A stretch of 64,000 bases of DNA, from the NCBI GenBank assembly GCA_016214855.1, contig JACRMT010000004.1, forward strand, positions 682,001 to 746,000, read 5' to 3'. This DNA is from Nitrospirota bacterium (GTDB lineage: Bacteria > Nitrospirota > Thermodesulfovibrionia > Thermodesulfovibrionales > UBA6898). This document shows positions 35,801 to 44,517 of this stretch, one piece after another. Below the pieces are notes generated by a model, which did no database searches, was not told where the DNA came from, and saw only the letters and a list, made by a program, of their open reading frames with translations. Position 1 is the first letter of the stretch. Every line of letters starts with the position of its first letter. The translations under genes and the position numbers were made by a program.

Positions 35801-38518
35801 TCAGTCCGGCTTAAGCGGAAGGGTAAATATGAATCGGGAACCTCTGCCCGGGTCACTTTCGACCCAGATGCGTCCTCCGTGGTTTTCTATGATCGTCTTG
35901 CAGATCGCCAGACCCAGACCGGTACCCTGCGGTTTGCCCTTCGATGCGTCCCGAAGCTGATGGAATTTTTCAAATATCCGCTCTCGCTCTTCCGGCACGA
36001 TCCCCGGACCATTGTCAATGACCGCCAGCTTTGCCTCGACATCTGTGGACGATAACTGAAGACGGACGTTCCCTGTATCGGGATCACAGTATTTGATGGC
36101 GTTCGAAAGCAGATTGATAAGCACCTGAACGAGTCTATCCTGATCGCCGGTTATGATGACAGGGCTGCCGGGAACCTCAGAGGAGACCATTATATTTTTG
36201 TTCTGCGCAAGCTGGCTCGTTGCGGCCAGGGCCTCATGTACCACGCTGATGAGGTCCATATTCTCAAGCTCCCACTGATAAGCCCCCGACTCAATCTTGG
36301 TGAAATCAAGCATCTCGTTTACAAGGCGGGTCAGGCGCTCACTCTCTTTAACGACAATCCGCAGCAGCTGCTGCCGCTGCTGCGGATCCATGTCAACGTC
36401 GTCCTGCAGGATTTCAGAGAAGGCCCGGATCGAAGTAAGAGGTGTCCGCAGCTCATGACTTACCGTAGAAACAAAGTCGTCCTTCAAAAGATCAAGTTCC
36501 TTCAGACGCTCATTGGTGCGTTTCAACTCCCGTGTTGCCGACTCGAGTTCCCGCGACTTCTGTTCAAGCCTGCGGCTATACTCGATGACCTGTGACGTCT
36601 CATCGAGTATCTTCATCAACCCCTCTATGCTCAGGGCCTCGCCTTCTATGATCGAAGAGATCATGACGCGGGCAGACGCTGCCCCAACAGTGCGGGCAAG
36701 TTCGCGCTCCGCAAAAGATACAAGACTCTCATTAGCAAGAGTATCGTCCTGCAGTTTCTGGGAGTGCTGGACTGCGTATGTATTAAAAACCATCTCAGCC
36801 CTCCCCGGCCCTATCATGCGGGCCACAAGGCCCTTCAGGTCGCTGACCCTCGTCTTGCCGAGCCAGAGACGCGCACCTTCAGTATCAGAAGCCCTCTTCT
36901 TGTATACATCCACGAACATTGCAGCCTGCAGCTGCTCAAGTGCCTCCTGCCTGCCGAACAGGGATACACCGACCAGGAGACCGATATTCAGCAGCATGCT
37001 CCAGAATACAGCGTGTGTTATAGGATCAAAACCCGAGAGGTTGAACAGGTGATAGGGGCCAAGCATGGGGATGCCGAACAGACCCGGTTCGACAAATGAC
37101 ATGGGCAGCCAGCCAGAGCGGGCGAATGAAGGAAGAAGCAGCGTATAGGTCCAAATGGCAAACCCTCCCGCCAATCCAGCCAGAGCCCCCCGTCTACTCG
37201 CCCCCTTCCAGTATATCCCAAGCAATATGGCCGGCGCGAACTGTGCAGCCGCAGTAAACGAAACAAGACCCATGCTGACCAGGGCATAGGATTCCCCGAT
37301 CAGCCGAAAATACAGGTATCCAAGAAGTAATATGAGCACAATGCTTCCGCGTCTTATGCTGAGAAGTGTCCTGCCCATGTCGTCGCGTCGAAGAAGCTTG
37401 AGCCTCAGGAGAACTGGCATCAGCAGGTCATTACAGAGCATTGTAGAAAGCGCAATGGTCTCCACAATTACCATACCTGTGGCAGCTGACAGCCCGCCGA
37501 TAAATGCGAACAGGGCCAGAGCCTGCTCCCCGCTCCTTAGCGGCAGCGTCAGCACAAACATGTCTGCATCCACTGCACCGGCCTGAAAAAACATGAGACC
37601 TCCCAGAGCTATCGGCAGAACAAAAATATTTATTGCAAGCAGGTACAGCGGAAACAGCCAGGAGGCCGTACGGACATGCTCCTCGTTAACGTTCTCAACG
37701 ACAAGTATCTGAAACTGCCTTGGCAGAAACATGATCGCAGTCATAGCAATGAACGTCAGGGCAAACCATGAAGCATAGCCGCCTGGCATAGAGTCCATGT
37801 CCGTCTGTTTGGTAGTATCCAGCATCAGTGAGGCCTGCTTAAATAGATCCGCCGGCCCGTCGAACAGTACAAACGTAACGAATATGCCCACCGCGGAAAA
37901 GGCCAGCAGTTTCACGATGGATTCGAAGGCAATGGCAGCAACCATGCCCTCGTGCCGTTCGGTAACGTCAATATGCCGCGTTCCGAACAGGATCGAGAAA
38001 ACCGCAAGAATCAGCGCAACGTAGAGGGCCGTATCATGACCGAGGCTCAGCTCACCGGCCTTCTCGGTGCTATAATAAAAAAGTACGTTAAAACTCGTGG
38101 AGATGGCTTTAAGCTGCAGTGCGATATACGGCATGATGCCTACAACTGAAATCACGGTCACGAGACCGCCGATCACAGAACTCTTCCCATAGCGTGACGA
38201 TACGAAATCCGCAATGCTTGTGATATGGTTTATTTTGCTCAGGCGTATTATCTTGCGCAGGACGAGCCACCAGATCGTTGCTGCAAGAGTCGGCCCCAGA
38301 TATATCGGCAGAAAGCCGACTCCGGTAGAAGCCGCGCGGCCCACACTGCCATAGAATGTCCAGCCCGTGCAGTATACTGCAATTGAAAACGTATATATGT
38401 AAGGGTTGCTGATGATGGACCTGCCCGTGTCTGCACGCTTGTCGCCATAATAGGCGACGGCGAACAGGATACCGAGATAACCAAAAGATACAAAGAATAT
38501 TATCCAGTAATTCGGCAT
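35801..38518 (-). CDS. sodium/solute symporter-histidine kinase fusion (CbrA-like)
   Basis: A 905-residue fusion. Residues 1 to about 500 form some 13 membrane helices of the SLC5 symporter family (FYGSVGRAAS, GFLPIYLGPT). Then comes a STAC-type linker (VSDLKGLVARMIGPGRAE), a helical segment with ELARTVGAASARVMI, a coiled coil, and a HisKA helix with His688 in SHELRTPLTS, followed by the ATPase boxes NAIKY, DNGPGIVPEE and GTGLGLAI. It resembles CbrA, in which transport and sensing are joined, but no PAS domain is visible. AAGGAG precedes the ATG chosen, one base after the upstream gene. Confidence 0.9.
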   Translation of the reverse strand: MPNYWIIFFVSFGYLGILFAVAYYGDKRADTGRSIISNPYIYTFSIAVYCTGWTFYGSVGRAASTGVGFLPIYLGPTLAATIWWLVLRKIIRLSKINHITSIADFVSSRYGKSSVIGGLVTVISVVGIMPYIALQLKAISTSFNVLFYYSTEKAGELSLGHDTALYVALILAVFSILFGTRHIDVTERHEGMVAAIAFESIVKLLAFSAVGIFVTFVLFDGPADLFKQASLMLDTTKQTDMDSMPGGYASWFALTFIAMTAIMFLPRQFQILVVENVNEEHVRTASWLFPLYLLAINIFVLPIALGGLMFFQAGAVDADMFVLTLPLRSGEQALALFAFIGGLSAATGMVIVETIALSTMLCNDLLMPVLLRLKLLRRDDMGRTLLSIRRGSIVLILLLGYLYFRLIGESYALVSMGLVSFTAAAQFAPAILLGIYWKGASRRGALAGLAGGFAIWTYTLLLPSFARSGWLPMSFVEPGLFGIPMLGPYHLFNLSGFDPITHAVFWSMLLNIGLLVGVSLFGRQEALEQLQAAMFVDVYKKRASDTEGARLWLGKTRVSDLKGLVARMIGPGRAEMVFNTYAVQHSQKLQDDTLANESLVSFAERELARTVGAASARVMISSIIEGEALSIEGLMKILDETSQVIEYSRRLEQKSRELESATRELKRTNERLKELDLLKDDFVSTVSHELRTPLTSIRAFSEILQDDVDMDPQQRQQLLRIVVKESERLTRLVNEMLDFTKIESGAYQWELENMDLISVVHEALAATSQLAQNKNIMVSSEVPGSPVIITGDQDRLVQVLINLLSNAIKYCDPDTGNVRLQLSSTDVEAKLAVIDNGPGIVPEERERIFEKFHQLRDASKGKPQGTGLGLAICKTIIENHGGRIWVESDPGRGSRFIFTLPLKPD

Positions 38519-38519
38519 G

Positions 38520-38813
38520 TCAGGGCTCCTTGAGATCCTGGCTGTCTGATGGCACCCCAATCCCGGACGAACGGCCCCGAAGAACAAAGCCCGTTATCCC
38601 AATAATAAGGGACCATATTGAAAAGAGATAGAAGTAGAGCACCGGGACACCGCAGACAAAGGCACTTACACTGAAAATTGACAGAAGTGGGAAGTTCAGG
38701 AGTATAAGTCCCCCGATCAGAAGCCCTAACAGACGTTCCACTCTGCGTTCAGGTTCAGGTATTTGACTGCCGTCTCCATGAGTTCCTGATCCCGAATTTT
38801 CCGGTGTCGTCAT
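38520..38813 (-). CDS. small two-helix membrane partner of the symporter
   Basis: A 97-residue protein with a polar N-terminus (PEPERRVERLLG) and two membrane helices (about residues 27-48 and 55-78). This fits the small DUF485/DUF4212-like subunits that are often encoded before sodium/solute symporters. Its ATG overlaps the upstream sensor-exonuclease gene by 4 bases and its stop is one base from the symporter-kinase start, which supports a direct functional link. Confidence 0.7.
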   Translation of the reverse strand: MTTPENSGSGTHGDGSQIPEPERRVERLLGLLIGGLILLNFPLLSIFSVSAFVCGVPVLYFYLFSIWSLIIGITGFVLRGRSSGIGVPSDSQDLKEP

Positions 38814-40876
38814 CGGCGTATAACCTCCATCAATTGAGCCATGGTATTGATCCCGCGTTCCTGAAGCAGGAATAAAAACTTGAGGAATATCTGAGCCGTA
38901 ATGAGAGCATCTCCCTGCGCAGTATGTCTTGCCCTAACCTCTACTCCCAGTCGCCGGGCAACAGCGTCCAGGGAGTGCTCAGGCGTATGGTCGTGCAGAA
39001 AGAGCGACAGCGCAAGGGTATCCAGCACCGGGCCGCGGAAAGAAACACCGGCACGTTTCTCTTTCATCCTGATGAAACGCATATCAAATGCAGTATTATG
39101 CCCTACCAGGACTGCATCACCGGTAAACGCATGAAATGAGCGAAGAACGTCTTCAATGGAGGGTTTATCGATAACCATATCGTCCGTGATTCCATGAAAA
39201 CGCGCAGATGATGGGGGAATGGTCCTCCCTGGGTTCACCAGGCGATCAAAGGTTTCACCGACTACAATGCCCCGGTTGACGATTCTTACCCCGGCAAGGG
39301 AAACGATCTCGTCGCCTTCAAGGGGGGCAAGGCCGGTGGTCTCTGTGTCGAAGACGACAAAGGAAATACGATTTAAGGGAAGGTCCTTCAACCGGCCGGC
39401 CCCTTCAGCGTCCTCATATGGTGAGAAATCAGTATAGACCGGCCGTGCAGGCAGCAGAGGAGCAGGGGATTCCCACTGCCGCGTGGACGACAGTATGGGG
39501 ATGCAAAGCATGGCATAGCCCGGCATACCATGCGGCCTGCTCCAGACTTCGCTGCCCAAGTGCTCAAGCACTTCTGAGACAGTCTGACTGTCAGGGGGCT
39601 CAATCTGAGATGACTTCCATTGCCGGATCAACGCCTCGGGCACTGCCTTGCCTCGCCAGAAAAAATTGAAATAGACGCGCTTGTCGCCCAGAAGAGTTTC
39701 GACTTCGACAGATGCAGCGCACGAGTATTCATGAATCTTCCAGGCGAAGAACTCAAGAAGGTGCAGAAGGGAATGAATCTCCGCCTTTATCCAGAGGGGA
39801 TCGCCGATCATGGTAAGTAGTACCCCTCTTTCCCCGAGCTGCCTGGCCACACAGGCAACGACATCCCCGGTATAAACATCGCTCACCAGATACCGGGGGG
39901 ACTCCATCGCCTCAATCTCGCGGGCAAGAACCTCAAACTGCGCGGTAAGTGTCGCGGTATCACTCACCATGGTGCGCTCAAGCGCGGCACGGCTGCCAGC
40001 ATCAAGGTCCGGCAGCATCTCGATACTGTCAACACTGAGCCTGAGACTTGTTAGCGGCGTCTGTATCCCCCTCATGGCGGCACGCATGAGGTTTTCCCGG
40101 CGCCCCCGTGCATCCGCCTCTCTGCTGACGTCCTCACAGGTAAGCAGAAATGACCAGGACAGGCCATGAACCTCCGGGAGAAGGCGTATGCTGCAACTGA
40201 TGATCGTCCCCATAAGGGTTGAACTTACAAAAGAAATACTGTTTTCAGACTCCGGGTCTGCAGGATTCCGGACTCTCCGCTGCCTCAGAATTGCAAGGGA
40301 ACTCTCGATTGGCGAAGCGGTGCAGAGCTGATAGAGAGAGAGGCCCAGTCCGAGTGCTGAGCTTTCCTGCATTACCCTCCGGGCAGCAAGATTGTAAAAC
40401 ATGATGCGTGCCCGTTCGTCGCAAACGATTATGCCCTCCTTGAGCGATGAAAGGATAGTTTCTAGACGCGTCCTGCTGCTTTCCAGTTCACTCGAACTCG
40501 CGGAAACAGCCTCGGCAATCTCGCGTCTTGACTTCATAAACGCGTCGCCCAGATCACGGACTGCTTCCGGAATATCGCCAAGGAAATGTCGATGTAAGAC
40601 CGTAATCACATACCTTGGATTTACCCCGGTAATGATACGGATCTCCCTGCTGAGCAGCTCCAGTGGTCCAAGCACAAATACATAAAGCGCAAGGAAGAGA
40701 ACGGCAACGAGCAAGGCGGATAAAAAGGCGGCAACCACGAGGGCAAGACGTATCTGTACACGGACATCAGGATTTTCGGCATGCGACAGGAGAATAAGAC
40801 CCGCACCGATAAGCAGCACTGCATAAAAGAACACCGCGGCGAACATCAAATATCGGAACCGGGGATATTTGTTCAA
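38810..40876 (-). CDS. membrane sensor with degenerate kinase helix fused to a DnaQ-like exonuclease
   Basis: A 688-residue protein with two N-terminal membrane helices (about 10-31 and 45-72), a HAMP-like stretch, a PAS domain (about 125-245: LKEGIIVCDERARIMFYN), and a HisKA-like helix where the phospho-acceptor histidine is replaced by Arg269 (MRGIQTPLTSLR). A degraded ATPase-like region follows. The C-terminal third (from about residue 505) is a 3'-5' exonuclease of the DEDDh type: DTETTG at 510, GHNTAFDMRFI and HTAQGDALIT. Architecture is seen; nuclease control by a membrane sensor is inference. Starts 33 bases after the response regulator. Confidence 0.87.
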   Translation of the reverse strand: MNKYPRFRYLMFAAVFFYAVLLIGAGLILLSHAENPDVRVQIRLALVVAAFLSALLVAVLFLALYVFVLGPLELLSREIRIITGVNPRYVITVLHRHFLGDIPEAVRDLGDAFMKSRREIAEAVSASSSELESSRTRLETILSSLKEGIIVCDERARIMFYNLAARRVMQESSALGLGLSLYQLCTASPIESSLAILRQRRVRNPADPESENSISFVSSTLMGTIISCSIRLLPEVHGLSWSFLLTCEDVSREADARGRRENLMRAAMRGIQTPLTSLRLSVDSIEMLPDLDAGSRAALERTMVSDTATLTAQFEVLAREIEAMESPRYLVSDVYTGDVVACVARQLGERGVLLTMIGDPLWIKAEIHSLLHLLEFFAWKIHEYSCAASVEVETLLGDKRVYFNFFWRGKAVPEALIRQWKSSQIEPPDSQTVSEVLEHLGSEVWSRPHGMPGYAMLCIPILSSTRQWESPAPLLPARPVYTDFSPYEDAEGAGRLKDLPLNRISFVVFDTETTGLAPLEGDEIVSLAGVRIVNRGIVVGETFDRLVNPGRTIPPSSARFHGITDDMVIDKPSIEDVLRSFHAFTGDAVLVGHNTAFDMRFIRMKEKRAGVSFRGPVLDTLALSLFLHDHTPEHSLDAVARRLGVEVRARHTAQGDALITAQIFLKFLFLLQERGINTMAQLMEVIRR

Positions 40877-40909
40877 GATTACCTGCCCCGACCGTGTCCC
40901 GGGACCCCG

Positions 40910-41287
40910 CTATTGACCCGGTCTCGATGACAGGATCTCATTAATCCTCATCATTACCTCCCGGGTAGAGAAGGGCTTGGTAACATAGTAATCTGCACCC
41001 AGAGCCAACCCCTTTTCTTTCTCGACCTCTCGGCCCTTTGCGGTAAGCATGATGATGGCAATGTCCTTCAGTGAGGCATCCGCCCGAATGCGCTGACATA
41101 CTTCATACCCGTCCATCTTCGGCATCATGATGTCGAGAACAATAAGATCGGGCCGGAATTCTCTCAAAGCATCAAAGACCTTCTGGCCGTCGTCCACGCT
41201 CTGAACCTGATAGCCTTCCCTCTTCATCAGGAGTTCGAGAGCTAGTACGATATTCGGCTCATCATCCACAATCAGAATGCGGTGCAT
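40910..41287 (-). CDS. stand-alone response regulator receiver
   Basis: A 125-residue CheY-like receiver with all conserved residues: the acidic pair Asp8-Asp9, phospho-acceptor Asp52 in VLDIMMPKMDG, Thr at about residue 82 in MLTAKG, and Lys104 in YVTKPFS. There is no output domain. As first gene of the operon that ends with the symporter-kinase fusion, its probable partner is that kinase; its target may be the exonuclease protein or the divergent CBS-DUF294 protein. Confidence 0.92.
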   Translation of the reverse strand: MHRILIVDDEPNIVLALELLMKREGYQVQSVDDGQKVFDALREFRPDLIVLDIMMPKMDGYEVCQRIRADASLKDIAIIMLTAKGREVEKEKGLALGADYYVTKPFSTREVMMRINEILSSRPGQ

Positions 41288-41324
41288 GCCTTGTTACCAC
41301 CTCACTACGGCTCAGAATGATTTC

Positions 41325-41330
41325 ATTATA
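41325..41330 (-). promoter_or_regulatory. -10 box for the response-regulator operon
   Basis: TATAAT on the minus strand lies 38 bases before the start codon. A weak TGACTG stands at the -35 distance. Confidence 0.4.
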
Positions 41331-41463
41331 CCATAAGCGAGAGACAGCCAGTCAGTTCAGCAGTCGGCAATCGAATAGATAATAGGACAGCCGCTATGTA
41401 TGGTCTGGACATTTTGCATACTGCACTGTACCATGAAAGAAGAAAGGCAGAGGACACGAATAG

Positions 41464-43374
41464 ATGGCAATGCTGAGTAAAGACGCCGCACTATTTTTAA
41501 AAAAACACCCGCCGTTCAGCCTTCTCGACGATCATACGCTCGGCCGGCTGGTGGAGAGCCTCATAATGGAGCTGTATCCTGCCGGCACGCTTATCCTGAA
41601 GCAGGGAGACCAGCAAACCCGCGGCCTTCATATCATCAAAGAGGGAGGCGTAAAAATTCTCGCCAGAGCCGCGTCGGGGCAGGAGCGCGTAATCGACTAC
41701 CGTGATGCTGGGGAGACATTCGGGTTTCTTTCCCTTGATGAAGATGATCGGCTTGACGTATCAGTGCAGGCCGTTGGAGACACAGTCTGCTATGTTGCAG
41801 ACAAGGCCGGCATTATGAAGCTTTTGGATGACCATCCTCTCTTGCGGGAATATCTGATTCCCTCATATTTTCCGAAACGAGAAGAATCACCTGCCGGATC
41901 TTCCGTCTATCAGCATGCCCCTCACCTCGGATCCCAAAGGGTTCTCTTTACTACCCCTGTCAGAGACCTTGCGGGCCGGGAGGTAATCACTGTCCGCGCC
42001 GATACTCCCATCATAGAGGCTGTCAGATTGATGTCGGCGCACCGCATCAGTGCCCTTGTGATTATGGACAAGTCCGACTGGCCGGAGGGGATTATCACTT
42101 CATCTGATCTGCGCGACAGGGTATTAGCCCGACAAAAGGACCAATCCGATCCCGTCAGCGACATCATGAGCAATCCGCTTGTCATGGTAGACGGCGCCGA
42201 TTTCTGCTTTGAAGCACTCCTCAAGATGATGAGCCACAACGTTCACCATCTTCTTGTCATTGATTCAGGGAAACTCACCGGAATCGTCAGCAACCACGAT
42301 TTTCTGGTCCTGCAGGGAATTTCACCGCTCCTGGTCGTCAGAGAGATCGAGAATCAATCGACCATAGAAGGTCTCATCGCTGCGTCGGGAAAAATCAGGG
42401 GGCTCATTTCGCTTCTCCTCCGGGAGGGGGCAGGTGCGGGAAGCATCCTGAGGATCATCACCACGGTAAACGACCGGATTGAACGCAAGATCCTTGACCT
42501 CGCACTCACTACGCTCGGAACACCGCCAGTACCCTTCTGCTGGATCGTTTACGGGAGTGCCGGCAGGAAGGAACAGACATTCAAGACAGATCAGGACAAT
42601 GCAATTGTGTATGCAGACACGGCAGGGGAACTGGAGCAGCTCGCGACAGCGGAGTATTTCGGCCGCTTCGCGGAATTTGTTGTGAACGCATTCTTGCGTT
42701 GCGGTTTTATGCTTTGTCCTGGCGATTTTATGGCTACCACCCCCCAGTGGAGACAGCCCCTCTCCGTATGGAAAAGAAGTTTCAGCGCGTGGATTGATAC
42801 GCCGACGAGCAAGGCGATCCATAATTCAGCCAACCTCTTCGATTTCAGGGGGCTGCACGGAGATCTGAATCTTGCGGTGGAACTCAAAAAGCACCTGATG
42901 CATTCTCTCCGGAATCAGATGATCTTTCTTAAGGCATTAGCAGAACTGACTACAGACTACCGCCCGCCCCTTGGCCTGTTCGGGTCCCTGATATTCGAAA
43001 AGACCGGAGAACATGCGAAACACCTTAATATCAAGGACAAATGCCTTACCCCCTTAACCAATATCGTTCGTCTCTTCAGCTTTGAAAGCAACATCCCGGA
43101 AACCTCTACGCTGGAGAGAATCGCAGTCCTGAAAAATATCCATCCTGTGATGAAGGAGGTAGGTGATGATCTTGAACATGCATTTGAGTTTGTTTCACTG
43201 CTCAGGATACGCCATCAGCTGGATCAATCCGCTATGAACATCGAACCGGACAACTTCATCGACCCCAGGCAGCTGGGATCGCTTGAATTCAGGAACCTCA
43301 AGGGTATCTGCAGTCTGGTCGCCCAGGTCATTAACGACATATCAAGGAAATACGGCACAGGCGCCCGCCTGTAA
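41464..43374 (+). CDS. cNMP-binding/CBS/DUF294 nucleotidyltransferase-like protein
   Basis: A 636-residue soluble protein with four parts in order: a cyclic-nucleotide-binding-like beta-roll (about 15-130, LILKQGDQQTRGLHIIKEG), a CBS pair (about 170-285), a DUF294 nucleotidyltransferase domain with GSAGRKEQTFKTDQDNA starting at about residue 364, and a DUF294 C-terminal helical domain. The G-S-x-G-R-x-E...D-x-D signature is that of GlnD-like nucleotidyltransferases. It lies back to back with the symporter/exonuclease operon; the same set of families is known to be neighbours in pseudomonads. Its substrate is unknown. Confidence 0.9.
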   Translation: MAMLSKDAALFLKKHPPFSLLDDHTLGRLVESLIMELYPAGTLILKQGDQQTRGLHIIKEGGVKILARAASGQERVIDYRDAGETFGFLSLDEDDRLDVSVQAVGDTVCYVADKAGIMKLLDDHPLLREYLIPSYFPKREESPAGSSVYQHAPHLGSQRVLFTTPVRDLAGREVITVRADTPIIEAVRLMSAHRISALVIMDKSDWPEGIITSSDLRDRVLARQKDQSDPVSDIMSNPLVMVDGADFCFEALLKMMSHNVHHLLVIDSGKLTGIVSNHDFLVLQGISPLLVVREIENQSTIEGLIAASGKIRGLISLLLREGAGAGSILRIITTVNDRIERKILDLALTTLGTPPVPFCWIVYGSAGRKEQTFKTDQDNAIVYADTAGELEQLATAEYFGRFAEFVVNAFLRCGFMLCPGDFMATTPQWRQPLSVWKRSFSAWIDTPTSKAIHNSANLFDFRGLHGDLNLAVELKKHLMHSLRNQMIFLKALAELTTDYRPPLGLFGSLIFEKTGEHAKHLNIKDKCLTPLTNIVRLFSFESNIPETSTLERIAVLKNIHPVMKEVGDDLEHAFEFVSLLRIRHQLDQSAMNIEPDNFIDPRQLGSLEFRNLKGICSLVAQVINDISRKYGTGARL

Positions 43375-43425
43375 CCAGCACAGAGACATCAGGCATCAGC
43401 TGTGCTACGGTTGCGTTCCAGAAAC

Positions 43426-43457
43426 AAATAAAAAGCCGGGAGATATTCGCTCCCGGC
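43426..43457 (-). terminator. intrinsic terminator of the PpiC gene
   Basis: GCCGGGAG (43435-43442) pairs with CTCCCGGC (43450-43457) around a 7-base loop, and on the minus strand is followed by TTTTTATTT. Confidence 0.85.
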
Positions 43458-43485
43458 TCGCTGAGAATATATACATTCTGAAAGA

Positions 43486-44415
43486 TTATTTTTTAGGCTC
43501 TTCCTTTTTCGGTTCTGCCTTCTTTTCCTCAGGCTTTGCAGGGGCTTCCTGCTTATCCGTTTTTGCCGGCACAGGCTTTGCCGTCAAGGCTTCTTTGTTG
43601 ATCTCCACCTTATGGGACTTCTTCAGCTCAGCCATGTAGGTGTCAAAGACCCCTTTCTGTCTCTCGCCGGAAAGTTTCTGCGAGACGAGGTCGCGCACTT
43701 TGTCATAAGGAATAGCTTCACCGGTCTTCTTGTCCGTCACCTTGATAATATGGAAACCAAAAGGGCTCTTGACCGGAAAACTCGTAGTCTCACCAGTCTT
43801 CAGTGCTGCAGCAGCCCTTTCGAACTCAGGCACCATCTGACCCTTTTTGAAAAAGCCGAGGTCTCCACCGTTCTTCGCTGAACCGGTATCAATGGAAACA
43901 GCCTTTGCAATCACCTCAAATTTCTCGCCCTTCTTCAAACGGGAGAGGACTTTCTGAGCCTCATCCTCTGTCTTCACCAGGATATGGCTCGCCTTGATCT
44001 CCTTTGCAACAATAAAGTCGTCCTTGTTCTTATCGTAATAGTCTTTTACTTCCTGGTCAGAGACCTTGGCCTTTGCCATGATCTCCTTTTCGAAAAGTTC
44101 GGACACGAGGGAGAGCTTCTTGAATTCTTCCACTTTCTTGATGTAATCCTGTCCCTTGTCATAGCCCTTCTTGACCGCTTCCTTGTACAGCAGCTCCTTA
44201 TTAATGATCTCGTTCAGGAACTTCTCTTTCCCGGCAGCGTCAGTGAAGATCTGCTGGGCATAATCAGGCAGCGCCTGGAACTCCCGGTCAAAATCCGCCT
44301 GTGTTACGGCCGTATTGTCAATCTTCGCAAGATAGGGACCCTTTACCCCTGCCTCCTTCTTGGAACATGATACCAATGCCAGTGCTACAACGCATATAAC
44401 TGCAACTCTTCTCAT
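43486..44415 (-). CDS. PpiC-type peptidyl-prolyl isomerase lipoprotein
   Basis: A 309-residue exported foldase. The start at 44415 follows TTTTGGAGG and gives a lipoprotein signal with the lipobox LVSC (Cys about 17). A SurA-N-like helical part is followed by a parvulin domain (about residues 140-235: IKASHILVKTEDEAQKVL, KNGGDLGFFKKGQMVPEF, FGFHIIKVTDK). The tail is a Lys/Glu/Pro-rich string. It likely assists outer-membrane or periplasmic protein folding, which multiheme cytochromes would need. The longer frame upstream has no ribosome site. Confidence 0.88.
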   Translation of the reverse strand: MRRVAVICVVALALVSCSKKEAGVKGPYLAKIDNTAVTQADFDREFQALPDYAQQIFTDAAGKEKFLNEIINKELLYKEAVKKGYDKGQDYIKKVEEFKKLSLVSELFEKEIMAKAKVSDQEVKDYYDKNKDDFIVAKEIKASHILVKTEDEAQKVLSRLKKGEKFEVIAKAVSIDTGSAKNGGDLGFFKKGQMVPEFERAAAALKTGETTSFPVKSPFGFHIIKVTDKKTGEAIPYDKVRDLVSQKLSGERQKGVFDTYMAELKKSHKVEINKEALTAKPVPAKTDKQEAPAKPEEKKAEPKKEEPKK

Positions 44416-44479
44416 CTCTATAGCCTCCAAAATTAAAGTGCATATGTTATAGCATATCCGCGAAAAAATAACGCAGATT

Positions 44480-44509
44480 TTGACACAAAAACTTTTTTTG
44501 TGATAGATT
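44480..44509 (+). promoter_or_regulatory. promoter of hemL
   Basis: TTGACA at 44480-44485 and TAGATT at 44504-44509 are 18 bases apart. The expected start (about 44516) is within 2 bases of the ATG, and there is no Shine-Dalgarno, so the message may be leaderless. Confidence 0.5.
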
Positions 44510-44517
44510 AACTGGAT

